Below, one piece after another: positions 48,451 through 59,159 of a stretch of DNA of 64,000 nt. The first letter of the stretch is position 1. Every line of letters begins with the position of its first letter. A program made the translations under genes and the position numbers. The notes under the pieces are model-generated. The model saw nothing but the letters and a program-made list of their open reading frames with translations. It did not search any database and had not been told where the DNA came from. This DNA is from Archegozetes longisetosus (lineage: Eukaryota; Arthropoda; Arachnida; Sarcoptiformes; Trhypochthoniidae), in assembly GCA_018873245.2 (NCBI GenBank), contig JAEMBT020000001.1:16708220-16772219 (forward strand). Direction: 5' to 3'.

Positions 48451-49262
48451 TAGCTGTTATTAGATCAAAGTTTATTTTAAGATATAAAATACAAACAAAG
48501 ATTTTAAAGTAAGAATACTGAAAATAGGACGTCTGATAAGAAGATTAAACAAATCATTTATCAGCCCCGAGTATGGCTGTGAGTACCATTAAATACTCAC
48601 AAGTTTATGGCCGTGACCAAACATATTCACTTATGTTTAGAGTTTTACTTCAACTAGGGGTCAGTCCCAATCGACTGACCTTAAAATATTCAAGCTAATT
48701 CCGATGAATTGACACTTACTGTCAACTCATCTTAACATAGCTCTATTCTTGAGCTCAAGCAATAAAGTTTTATTACTTGAGTTCGCAGAATAGATCGCTT
48801 CTCTAAAGACTTGAGGTCGCGCCCTTTTTTGCCTTCTAACAAGAGACATGTGAATGCAAGAAAATATTTTGCATTCCCAGTTCGGTCTCTCTCAACTAAA
48901 GATTTCAGAGAAATCTTTTACAACTGGATTGTCATTATAACGCCAATAATTAAAAATAGTCATCACTTATACAAATAATTTATAATTTTAAAAGTTACAA
49001 ATAATACGTAAAAACAAATAATGAGGATTAAAAAATCGGTTATATGCTCAAAATAAAATTAAGGGCTATAGTATGAAATAGGCCCGGTCGAGAATTATAA
49101 TTTAAATGATATGGGTATATAGTGGGCGATGTATAGTGTCTATATATAAAGTTTCCCGGATCGGAAACCTACGGTTGCAAAGTTATACGTTGATAACTTT
49201 TTGATATTTATTTGATAGTTATTGTTATATATTCATCTCTTGTTAATTATTTCAGTTCAAAA

Positions 49263-49640
49263 ATGGAAGGCATTTTCAATATTCGTCGTCTTGTGCGCGA
49301 ATGTTGTGTTGACGAGCCTGAGGGCTGTGTCAAGTGGTGCCAAAGTGTTGGTATTCTCCCTGAACATCGGGAATGTGGGAAGTGTCGCCGCCCTATGACA
49401 CTTTCCACGAAGCGTGAAGGCACCGCTGCGGGTATGCGATGGCGTTGTCATAAGTGACTCGTAAGCGGGTCTGTATTTGAGGAGTCGCGCATCTTCTCTT
49501 CATTTACTGTTTCGCTAATGGATTTTCTTATGAGGACCCCATTCGCGAGTTCAGTAAGGGAGAGAGTTCAATAACTCGTCAAACTGTCCCCACCTGGTAT
49601 GAGACCTGCCAGGAAGCTTGTGTTGCGTGGGCAGAGTGTG
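49263..49640 (+). pseudogene. Merlin/ISXO2-type transposase, N-terminal half, frameshifted
   Basis: The first frame (49263-49457) has the zinc-binding N terminus: CVKWCQSVGILPEHRECG, with ECGKCRRPMTL then MRWRCHK. The next frame (about 49460-49640) continues with FIYCFANGFSYEDPIREFSK and ITRQTVPTWYETCQEACV, typical of the helical region before the DDE core. A frameshift and a stop separate the halves and the catalytic core is absent, apparently displaced by retroelement-like DNA. Confidence 0.75.
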
Positions 49641-49689
49641 TCAGGGGAAGATGGGTGGACAGGGGTCGGCGTTGGAGGTGGATGAGGCG

Positions 49690-50384
49690 ATGGTAGTACT
49701 GGTGCCATAAAATCGGAGTTGAAACTAGTATTACACCAGTTATAAATGGGTGATTGTGACCCTGACGGTAATATGTCAGGATCGCTCAGAAGATCACAAG
49801 GGCTATAGTACTTTATCGCCATTTGCACAAGATGTATACCAATGAGTACTGGTTTCCCCGTATTTCTCCATAAAACTGGTGACACTTTATGAAAATCAGC
49901 TTCAGCTGTAAGACTCAATATAGACAATATTGACATTATGTATAGGGTTGGATTATATTTGATAGGAGGTATTCCGCGAGTAACTCTTGTACTTCTACGA
50001 ATTGGAGCTGTAGGAGAGCTCTGAATAATGGTGTCGTCAGAACTATCCGAAATCTCATAAACTTCTGTGCTACCTGTACATTTATTATTTAATTGATCGT
50101 GCAATTGAGACGTATTGGTAATTATTTCAGTACTTTCAGTATCTGCATTTTTCTTTATGTTCGTTGGTGAACTGACTGACTGTATTCTGAGAGCGATTGA
50201 TATCACTCTCATTGTCGATATCATAAACTTCAGTTGTAGAATCTAAAGCGTCGTGTGTGTAACACGGACTAAGTTTACTTACATGATGTATTTCTTGTTT
50301 CTTCTTACCTCTAATACTTTCTACAATGTAATTAACATTTTGAATTTGTATTTCATCGTGTAACGGATCAATTAGATGGCTCAT
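49690..50384 (-). pseudogene. LTR-retroelement fragment (integrase tail / envelope-like)
   Basis: Two overlapping minus-strand frames carry related text (STTEVYDIDNESD and STEVYEISDSSDD), suggesting a frameshift or internal duplication. The sequence then passes through RRSTRVTRGIPPIKYNP, resembling the basic tail at the end of gypsy-type pol, into a segment beginning MSILSILSLTAEAD that resembles the start of an envelope-like protein. The downstream part of the open frame (49568-49690) is antisense to the Merlin transposase and should be ignored. It is a fragment with no LTR identified. The assignment is tentative. Confidence 0.4.
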
Positions 50385-50467
50385 CCTGTGTATTGTATCC
50401 TATCGCTAACGCTATTGTCCTATGCAATGATTGATTCCCCGACTGTCATGTCTACTTTAGGAATGAG

Positions 50468-50755
50468 ATGCGAATTCATTTAATTTCAATAATTGAAAAT
50501 GGAGAAAATTTAGCTTTGTTCAACAGCGCAGTATTTGAATTACGCTCAAGAACTTGTTTTAAGAAAGTAAAACCTGTCTTTTGCTATTATCGTCCAGAAG
50601 GTGACAATGAAATGATTCAATGTAATCGTTACTTTGAATGGTTTCATTTGGTATGTTTACCAAACCAGATTGATAGGAGCTCAATATGGTACTGCGATTA
50701 CTGCTTCGAGCGTGCTTATAAAAACTATACAATCCATAAATATCCAAACATTTAA
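50468..50755 (+). pseudogene. Degenerate PHD-finger-like ORF
   Basis: The frame contains EMIQCNRYFEWFHLVCLP and IWYCDYC, matching the middle and end of a PHD finger (C...W-x-H-x2-C...W-x-C-x2-C). The second Cys of the first pair and one of the second pair are replaced, so zinc binding would be impaired. PHD fingers occur in some arthropod transposable elements. It is probably a remnant. Confidence 0.45.
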
Positions 50756-51246
50756 ATTTAGCTTTATTTCAAGAAATAACTGAAAAAATTTATATTTGTT
50801 ATTTATCAAATGAAAATATCCGTCGCTAGATAAGAAATTCAAAAATTTAATCCTTCATTTTATATGAAAATTAAAATTCTATTGAATTTAATTATTTACA
50901 GTTTTTTTGGTTGAACTTCTCAACAAATCATTAAATTAGCAAAAGTTTATAATGAATAATGAAACCATGTTTCAAAAATTTGATGATTTGTACTCTAAAT
51001 TTAACATAAATTGTTTGCAACAGTAAATAATTTGTTACATTCAATAGTATTCTAAACATCTTTCCTATATTTTTTTGCAATTTATCATAAATTATATTAA
51101 ATTTTTCTTTAAAATTTGAACGATTTTCAATATATTCAATTCAAAGCGCAGAAATAGCGTTTAAGGAGCTATTGCTGCGTCAAATAGCGCAGCAATAGCT
51201 CTAAATAGCTATTCTTGCGCTATTCGGCGCAGCAATAGCGTTAGCC

Positions 51247-51785
51247 ATTAAAAATTACTTCGAAGAGTGAAAAAGAGATTGTTTGTTCTCAGGGAGTCAC
51301 AGATCCCCTACTCCAATGGTGATTTACATTATTCAATTCAATTCATTTGGCTGAAAATTTATGATACCTCGCTTGACCATTTATCTTAAGTAGTTCTCAA
51401 GGTATATAGCGAAAATTTTTTCATTGAAACCTGTAATTTTTTTTAAGATAATGCATCATAGTTGGGGGTAGGGGTCTGGATACCCCTTAGATCTAATCAT
51501 TAACAAAGTTAAATATTAATGTGGTATTTAAATCGTTTCAAATGCTATCAGAATATTTTAGAACATTTTAAAACTTTTAAAACAAACGTTTTCAAAATCG
51601 ATTCGTTTTTATAGAACCTAGTCTCATATAAAGGGAACTGAAAGTGGTAAAATTAACTCCGAATATTGAGATCTAAAATCTTAAATTGAGGAAACTAGCT
51701 TTTAAAAAGGATTATATATTCATGATGATTAAAGTCAGGACAACAAAATAGAGTGCTTTTAAACTATACGCGTAAAACTCGTATT
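51247..51785. repeat. Continuation of Gr cassette 2 flank
   Basis: Collinear with 41313-41850 in cassette 1 (for example GTTGGGGGTAGGGGTCTGGA). No gene. Confidence 0.85.
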
Positions 51786-53045
51786 CAATGATGAGCAGTG
51801 CTCGAGCATTTGGTACTCGGTAACTTGCACGAGCACTGAGCACTCGAATTTTGCCGAGCTTGAGCGCGTGCTCGAGCACTGAGCACGAGCACCGAGCACC
51901 GAGCACTTAGACTTAACATTAAAACTAATAAAAACGCTTTTAGCTCTTCTAGAGCACAAGTTTTGAAAAAAGAAGTCGTTTTTATTTGCTTTGAAGACAT
52001 TGAATGTTGATTAGTATAATGTCATTTCGTAACAGTTTTTGAAACTTTGTTCCGAATACTTCTGCCTACAATGTTGCATTTAAGTAAATTTTCACTAATG
52101 TCATTAATGAAAAAGTCATTTTTTTCATTTGTCTTCCTTTTTCACTTCTGTATAGGGTCATCAAGCCTTGTAGGACCCAATCTAGACAACTGGACAAAAA
52201 ATAGTGAAGGTTTGAGATTTTCTTAGGTTTTTAACTTACTTACAGGGCTCAATAAATATAAAAAGCTACAGAATTTCAACTGTAGAATTAATCAAATTTC
52301 ATCCTTGATTTTGCAGCATTGAGTAGATTAAGTTAACTTTAACATGATTGTAAAGTTCTGAACAAGAAATTAAAGACGAAAAATTTCAGTAGATTAAAAT
52401 CCGTTAGCTTAGAATCAATTTGCACTGAATTATTAATAAGATAATGCATTTGTGATAGAAGTATTTATTTACTCAGTTCAAAACTGGACATTTGATCACT
52501 CTACTTCCGTATCACTCTCGTATAAACTGTCACTTCTGTATATTGATGGCTATGTCATCACTTTTTTCACTTCGAAAACTCATTCTAAAAGTTTAATTAC
52601 TAATTAATAATTAGCATTAAATGACTTGTTTATATTTGATATTAATATTAAATTTTAATATTAATATCAAATCTAAACAAACTTAGATTTAATTTTAAAG
52701 CCAGTATTCAAAAATTATTTTCATTCATTTAAAAATAACTCACTTATTTAATTGCAAAATGACATCAACTAATTATTATTAAGCATTTACTTGAATGGCA
52801 ATTGGAATCACTTTTTACGTTTTAAATATATTTCTTATTTCATTAGTTTATGGTTACAGCTTTAAAATATAATTTTATATAAACATTTCAATAGACAGAA
52901 AGTTTGGACGCAGTGCTCAATTAGTGCTCGGTGCTCGAGCATCTTCAAAAAACGAGCACCGAGCACTCCGATTTTGCCGAGCATGAGCGCGAGCACTGAG
53001 CACCAAATTTTGCCTGAGCACGAGCACCGAGCACGCTCATCACTG
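51786..53045. mobile_element. Non-autonomous hAT element, 1.26 kb, with GAGCACC iterations
   Basis: The ends are CAATGATGAGC and the inverse GCTCATCACTG, followed by many copies of GAGCACCGAGCAC-type motifs at both ends. CTCGTATT is present at 51778-51785 and 53046-53053; cassette 1 has it once at about 41850. This proves an 8-bp target duplication. The interior has no transposase. Short minus-strand frames rich in Ala, Arg, Ser and Cys come from the GAGCAC iterations. Confidence 0.92.
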
Positions 53046-53793
53046 CTCGTATTCAACCGAATCTTTTAGCGATTTCTAATAGAATGTTTGGCTCGATTTT
53101 TCAAATCACTCAAATCAGCTCAACTCGTGCAGATTACCACATTAAATAATTTGTTTACAACTTCTCCGTTGTATTATCTGTATTACCTAATCCTTAGAAT
53201 CCTTTTTCCTATAAATTAATTGCATCACTTATGAAAGCCAGAGCAAAACACAGATCGTAACACTCACTAAGAAATAATTATGCGACCTGGAAGCATTATA
53301 CTTTACTTCGACAATTGAATAAATCTTAAGTTTCAAACTTAAAATAATTTGGTTGAATTAAGTAGAATTTTGAGCATATAGAAAATTTAATTCATACCAA
53401 TAAATTTGTTGCTTCGTCAATCCTGAGATTGTTTACGACATCTTCTGTTGCTTATTTCAAAATAACAGAATAAGTAACAAAAAGTTTAGAATAAGCCAAT
53501 ATTCGTAGAATTCTCAGAATTAACCCATGTCTTCATACTATTAATCATAATTATATCGATATCGAATTCAGATCCAAATAAAAAACTATCAAACAAATTG
53601 ATTTATTCAACTTAGTTCAAACATTTTAACAAAATTAATGGTAAACAACATTTCTTATAGTATATGACTGTTGACAGAATAAAGTAAATTTAATTAAAGT
53701 AATGGAAATCATTTTGAATATTTGTAACAGATTCAGAATAAGTTGTAGATTAGAATCAAATTCACTTATTCGAGCTTTTTTATAACTGTAATC
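53046..53793. repeat. 5' flank of GrB2
   Basis: Homologous to 41850-42618 and 23437-24430. Contains the conserved TTTGTTGCTTCGTCAATCCT segment. No gene. Confidence 0.8.
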
Positions 53794-54894
53794 ATGTTAT
53801 TTAAAAAAGGATCACAACTTCAAGATAACTATTTAGGATTCAAATTAATGGTATTGGTTCACAGAATATATGGATTATCTTATAATGGATATAACGTCAA
53901 ATCTAAATGGTTGAGCGTTTTGATTTGCTCATGGAACATTATAGTACCTATTGCGTACATCTCATCTGTTTATTTCTTATTTAGAGGAGAATTGAGTTAT
54001 CCAGACAAAGATGATTACAAAGAAAAGTTCTCTTTAGTTAATATTTTATACCAGATATCAATATTCAATTATTTTTTTGAAGTAATGTTCATATATTTTA
54101 TTATATTAATCAAAGGGAATCAAATTTTGAAATGTATTCAGTGGAAGATAGTTCCAGAATGTCCTATCGATGACCGTAGTATTGGATCAGTTATTATTGT
54201 CGTTGAGATTTTGATGGCGTATATCACAATTATTTATTTTATTTTGATAGGCTCTAAAATTTCAGCTCTCAAAACTTTTATTTCATTATTAGTTGGTCCT
54301 TTGGATGTTATGGTATCACTCTCAATTATAGGACTCATTAGTTATAAAAGTAAAATTATCTCTATACAAATCAATCATCTGAGAAAACATCTCAATTCAT
54401 ACAAGCCAAATTATTTTTATGCAATATTGGCTAATCTGAAGTTGAATATAACAGAAATGAATCAATCATTTTCACCGATTTTTCTAACTATGATAATCAA
54501 CAGTTCTCTCGTAATCATATCTTGTTTGTGTATGATTACAATTAATTTCAAATCATTCAATTCTTACGCAAGAGTGATGCATTTGTCGACACTTGTAATG
54601 CACTTGGTGTATGTTTTAAGCTTATGCTATTCTTGTCATATCATTCCTAGTACTGTAAAATCATTTGTTCAGTTACTTGAAATCAATATCAGTAAAGATT
54701 TGTGTTCAGATTCCAACAAAAGAGAATCTGAGAAGATATCTCTTAAATTAGATTTACAATTGATATCAAGTATAAGTGAACAAATAATATTCGATGCATC
54801 AAAACTATTTAATATTAATTTATCTACCATACTATCTATAATTACTGCCATTATTACATATACTGTTATACTTATTCAAACAACAGTATCTTAA
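53794..54894 (+). CDS. Gustatory receptor family protein B2, 366 aa
   Basis: A single-exon, intact seven-segment membrane protein. Hydrophobic stretches include WLSVLICSWNIIVPIAYIS, FFEVMFIYFIILI, VIIVVEILMAYITIIYFIL, FISLLVGPLDVMVSLSIIGL, FLTMIINSSLVIISCLCMI, VMHLVYVLSLCYSC and the final ILSIITAIITYTVILIQTT, which has the Gr TY-x4/5-Q signature near the C terminus. Distantly related to the A-type receptors in the same cluster. It would be a chemosensory cation channel; the ligand is unknown. It has a frameshifted twin, B1, in the preceding cassette. Confidence 0.88.
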   Translation: MLFKKGSQLQDNYLGFKLMVLVHRIYGLSYNGYNVKSKWLSVLICSWNIIVPIAYISSVYFLFRGELSYPDKDDYKEKFSLVNILYQISIFNYFFEVMFIYFIILIKGNQILKCIQWKIVPECPIDDRSIGSVIIVVEILMAYITIIYFILIGSKISALKTFISLLVGPLDVMVSLSIIGLISYKSKIISIQINHLRKHLNSYKPNYFYAILANLKLNITEMNQSFSPIFLTMIINSSLVIISCLCMITINFKSFNSYARVMHLSTLVMHLVYVLSLCYSCHIIPSTVKSFVQLLEINISKDLCSDSNKRESEKISLKLDLQLISSISEQIIFDASKLFNINLSTILSIITAIITYTVILIQTTVS

Positions 54895-56139
54895 TTCTAA
54901 TCTTATATTTCACACATATTTTGAGTAATAACTGATATGTCACTCAGTATTGGTAAACGTTTATCTAATATTTTTCTTAAAACATTAACTACTAAGGGAT
55001 AGACATAATAATTTAAGCGGCAGATATGAAATATAAAACATTATATTCAACATTTTAAACATGTTATTAATGTTTATATTTTCACCATTCATTTATAATG
55101 AAAACCCCTGAATTGAGTTTGCGCTTTATTTTCTCTAATAATATATTAAAAGTTTTGAACCTTTTCTCAGATGCATGAAATCTAATTATCTATCACATAT
55201 GCTATTGAGTAAAATTCAAAATATTGCAAATTTTTTTCAATATACTGTATGTCTTTATAATCACGTTTTAAATTCACACAAATAAATAACATTATATTAA
55301 ACTTATAAATTATTTTATTCAATAAAATGGAATAATTGGAAAATTTCTGTTAAAAATGATTTATAAAGCTTTTTGAAATTAATTTTTTATTAATTAGTTT
55401 GAATCAAAATAGCAGAATATGAGATGACTATAACCTAACCTAACATCAATTGGTAGAACAGGTCTCACATAAATTTTGAAGAGCACCAAGCAACGAATCC
55501 AATTTTGGTTTGAATATAACCTGAAAGTTGTATCTATTTTGAAGCTTTTAGATCCTCAGATTCAACTAGTTTTTCTTCCCATAACAAAAATTTTCAATAC
55601 TTTTAGGTACAATATTATAAATGAAACACTATGAAGTCAATAAAACAATGTAATCTCTTAAACTTATACACGCATAGAAGTAAGAGTTCTTAAAATCAGT
55701 TACAATAAAACAGAGTGATCACGTGTTTACAATTAAACAACTGAATATTATAGTGAATGTTACATATGATATGAGATCATTGAATTGTTTGACAGGTTTG
55801 CTCATTTGAAACAACTTATGAAAAGTAGCAATATTTTACTAATTTATATTTTTAATGACATTATCTTAATATAAAGATATGATACAACTTTCATAGGCAA
55901 TTAATGCAATAATAAATGATAACGAACAAAAATTAAAGGCATCTTCTATATGCCTATGAAATTCAAAGTGATAGCTTTTGAATAACTCAAGATTTCAGCA
56001 ATATTTGTTAAGAAGAAAATTGAAGCTGTTTATATAATAATGGTTTGATAGCTATTTTTTCTCGTATCAATTCAAGTCTAAATTTTGAGCTATAAATTAA
56101 TGAATATATTTTTTACCTCATTTCTATGAGTGATGAATT
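54895..56139. repeat. 3' flank of GrB2
   Basis: Non-coding. The first part matches 43719-44265 and 44763-44841. Contains the unoccupied site of MITE M2 near 55700 and a CCTAACCTAAC tract at about 55436. The part from 55800 is unassigned. Confidence 0.7.
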
Positions 56140-56335
56140 GATATTAAAAGAATGAAATAACAAACGATACTGCATTTCTGATTGCACTCATTTTCATTGA
56201 TTTATTCTTGTGAGCTATAAACATTTCTTTTGTTCTGATCTATAAATTTGATGAACACCCAGACAGAATATCTGACAACCACTATATTCTATGAAATGAT
56301 TACTAGATGTGATAATAGACTCAATTTTTTATTTT
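56140..56335 (-). pseudogene. Broken paralogue of the 46.3 kb membrane-peptide ORF
   Basis: The minus-strand translation is alignable to the ORF at 46245-46454 (SLLSHLVIIS then a stop, then a frame resembling YSVWVF) but has an early stop and frameshifts. It confirms that this segment belongs to the duplicated cassette. Confidence 0.5.
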
Positions 56336-56677
56336 GCAGCTCTGCGTCAAAGTATGTAACGTCGAAACTTCAATACTACTTTATTAAGTAATCGAAACTA
56401 ATCTTCGAATTATAATTTAAATGTTTATGATCAACTTGTATCATTAATTCAAGAGTTTTCCACAAGTCGACGATATGGTTGGATCAAATTAATTAAAGTC
56501 CCAGATTTCAAGCTTGAATTAACATTACTAGAAATTAAGTACATTCTTATAAAATGCCAAATTAAGGCTTTAAGAATTATATATTTCACATTTATTGCAG
56601 AAAAATTCATTATATCTATGCTTTAGATTCAAAGAAAAGCTTTAGCTCTAAAACACCTTAAGTATTATTTCTAAATG

Positions 56678-57757
56678 TTAAGTGAGAGAAATACCACTCG
56701 TCTGTATAAGAATAACGGCGTAAGAAATTACAAATGAGGCCATAGTTAACAGTGTTGATGCTCTTATTTGAAATAAGTTGAAAGCAGTAAATCCAATTTC
56801 ACGCTTACGATAATGAAATAAATTAAAGTAATGAAGTGTTGATTGATCCGTAGTAATAGAGGAGCTAAACTTTATCTCTATAGAGTCACAAAAGTCAAAT
56901 AAACTTTTGGGCAGTATTTCGCATACGTAACAGATAGATATTAAAATGATAAAATAATCATAAAATAGTTTGTTTCCAATTGCAAACTGATATGTTTTGG
57001 ATGCAACGGTGGTTAAAAGACAAATCGATGATACTTCGATTATAGGACCAACAAGTAATAGCATGAAAAGTATTGGACTGAATATGTTGTCTAATTGTTT
57101 GACATGTTCGTTAATCATAGCCAACATTTGATAGATTTGTGGTAATAGTTTGGGCGTTGAGATTTTTTCAATATAAGATAAATAATTCTTAATAATGATA
57201 CTCTCGTATGCCATTATTGTTATGATTGAAGATTGAGCCATAAGTAATGTCAAATGTTGTGTGAAATATAATACGAGTTTAATTAATGTTGTTCTATAAT
57301 CAAGTTTAATGTACAGAATAATATTAAACAAAATCAATGAAGAACAATGAGCTACCAATTGAATAATAGGTATCAATAATGTCAAGTTATAGCGATCCAA
57401 ATTCAATTGAGTTAAGTTAGTAAATTGGAGATAATATTTGTTTTTGAGAAGTCTGAAGAGTTTATCCCCTTTGAGAAGTAGGATAAGGTTTATAATGAAA
57501 GGCAGAGTGAAATAAGAAAGTGATGCAGTATTTAATACCATGTATATGATTATTGAATTATGTCCACTTTGCTTATTCAAAACGTTAGCTTTTAAAGTTT
57601 CATAAGTTTGTTTTATAGTTATACCATATACCAAAACACTCCATAATATTATGAGAAACCTGCATGATAATCGTTGCTTCTTGTCATCAATCGAGGCTCC
57701 AAAATATGATATTCCAAAAATTCGATGTAAGTTAATTAAAATTTTAAGATTATTCAT
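56678..57757 (-). CDS. Gustatory receptor family protein A3, 359 aa
   Basis: An intact single-exon receptor on the opposite strand to the rest of the cluster. It differs from A1 by only a handful of residues (for example KQTYETLKANV against KEIYSTLVANV, TDQSTLHYF against TNQPILHCF, and the last residues GISLT against EIYC). The seven hydrophobic segments and the C-terminal SYAVILIQTS signature are the same. Similarity to A1 ends almost exactly at the 3' end of the coding region, while the upstream 80-100 bp is conserved. Confidence 0.88.
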   Translation of the reverse strand: MNNLKILINLHRIFGISYFGASIDDKKQRLSCRFLIILWSVLVYGITIKQTYETLKANVLNKQSGHNSIIIYMVLNTASLSYFTLPFIINLILLLKGDKLFRLLKNKYYLQFTNLTQLNLDRYNLTLLIPIIQLVAHCSSLILFNIILYIKLDYRTTLIKLVLYFTQHLTLLMAQSSIITIMAYESIIIKNYLSYIEKISTPKLLPQIYQMLAMINEHVKQLDNIFSPILFMLLLVGPIIEVSSICLLTTVASKTYQFAIGNKLFYDYFIILISICYVCEILPKSLFDFCDSIEIKFSSSITTDQSTLHYFNLFHYRKREIGFTAFNLFQIRASTLLTMASFVISYAVILIQTSGISLT

Positions 57758-58660
57758 TCTAATTCGTTGTTTATTTCATATAAAATTCTTCACACCAACT
57801 GAACTTTCTTCTGACAGGGTTAATATAACTTTCTAATAATCAAATATCTAATCTTAACTTTATTGAGAAAAGTTATTAGTATAATAAAAGTTAATAAAAA
57901 AAGTAAAGTTGCTAAATTAGTTCTAGTAGAAACTCAATTATTTTATAAATTATATTTCCAAAATTTTATCCACTACGATATAATTCAAATTCTGGGTTCA
58001 TTATATTATCTTTTGATGTCATTTATAAACCTGAATCTGCGCAAACATATTTCGTGGAGCTAAATAAATGTTTAATATAAAATTTTTTTCATGTAACTGC
58101 AAAAATAACCAATTCATGAAAATATTCTCAATATAAAAGCCTTGAGACGAACATATCAGTGATTGACCCCAATCATAGATTTTCGATCGATTTTAATTTA
58201 ATAAATTGATATTATTTGCATAAACGCGTGCAATTATGCTTCAGAATTGAGAAATATACATTTTGTGTTATTAATAGGTTGTACAAAGCAATAAATGGAA
58301 AGTAATTTGAATAATATTCTTTGGACTTCTACCTTTCAATACGGCTAAATATTACAACTCTTATAGATCGGTATTTTCTATAAAGTAATATATAGATCAA
58401 GCCCGCCAGAGTTAAATGTTTAGTACTCAAAGATTTCATAAAAATATTTTAATCGATTATAGCATCAATGAACTACAGGATTATATAGATGTTTGTGAAC
58501 AGTTTATAAATTTAAATAAATCTACTTTTAGAATTAACACATGCGTCATATCTAAGTATTTATGGAATCCAAGTGTTGTATGATAAAGTAAACAAACCCA
58601 ATTTTATTTGTGACCAATACTGCTGGAGGAAAACAGTCTCGAACCTGACAACCGTATACG
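57758..58660. other. Upstream region of GrA3 and unassigned DNA
   Basis: 57758-57890 is the conserved receptor upstream segment (shared with 39960-40102). The rest holds no recognisable gene; a 66-codon frame at 57863 is judged random. Confidence 0.5.
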
Positions 58661-59159
58661 TAGGTTACCACCTGTCCCGTTTTTGACGGGACAGTCCCGT
58701 ATTTTTAGAGATAAAAGACAGAAATCTCGTCATGCCAAAAACTCTCGACGGGACAATTAGTTGTCACGTTTTTCAACCTTCATTTCGGAAAATGCGTTTA
58801 GAAAAATATTTCTTAGAAATTCAAACATTGAATTTATTTTACAAATAATAATGGATTGAACATCTGTGGTTTAAAAACAAGAGTAACTGAATTAATCTTT
58901 TCTGACTTGACTTATATCTGATATAAACCCGTATTGGTTACTTTTGAAAAACTTTTGAAAGATGCCATTTCTAACAAAAATATACCTTTTGAAATTAACC
59001 ATGACTAATAATTTTCAATGTTTTAATATTAGAGTCTAATGCTTAACATCTAAATATTTGTTATGACTAATAAAAGCAGCATTTTTCTTTTTAAAATGTA
59101 AGGGTTCCCCCTTTGATATTTTTGTCCCGTCATGAGACAAGCCAGAGGTGGTCACCCTA
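58661..59159. mobile_element. hAT-like MITE family M2, copy 2
   Basis: About 499 bp, collinear with 44266-44762 (same orientation) and 60530-61049 (inverse). Ends: GTTACCACCTGTCCCGTTTT and GTGGTCACCCTA. Target duplication not recognisable. Confidence 0.82.

Larger units (their letters stand above)
47843..51246. mobile_element. Merlin (IS1016-like) DNA transposon, 3.4 kb, decayed
   Basis: Inserted in the 3' flank of GrA2; ATTAAAAAT is duplicated at 47834-47842 and 51247-51255, while cassette 1 has a single copy (near 41316). The ends are inverted repeats sharing GGCTATT(C/G)CTGCGCC and are followed by several iterations of GCGCAGAAATAGC-type repeats at both ends. It carries a broken transposase (about 49263-49640), retroelement-like DNA (49690-50384) and a PHD-like frame (50468-50755). 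A 9-bp duplication fits Merlin elements. Confidence 0.85.

Noticed and set aside
49568..49690. Pro/Ser-rich C-terminal part of a 218-codon minus-strand frame
   Set aside because: It is antisense to recognisable Merlin transposase on the plus strand, so only the upstream part may be real retroelement sequence.
51712..53056. Cys/Ala/Arg/Ser-rich short frames on the minus strand
   Set aside because: They come from GAGCACC iterations at the ends of a hAT element.
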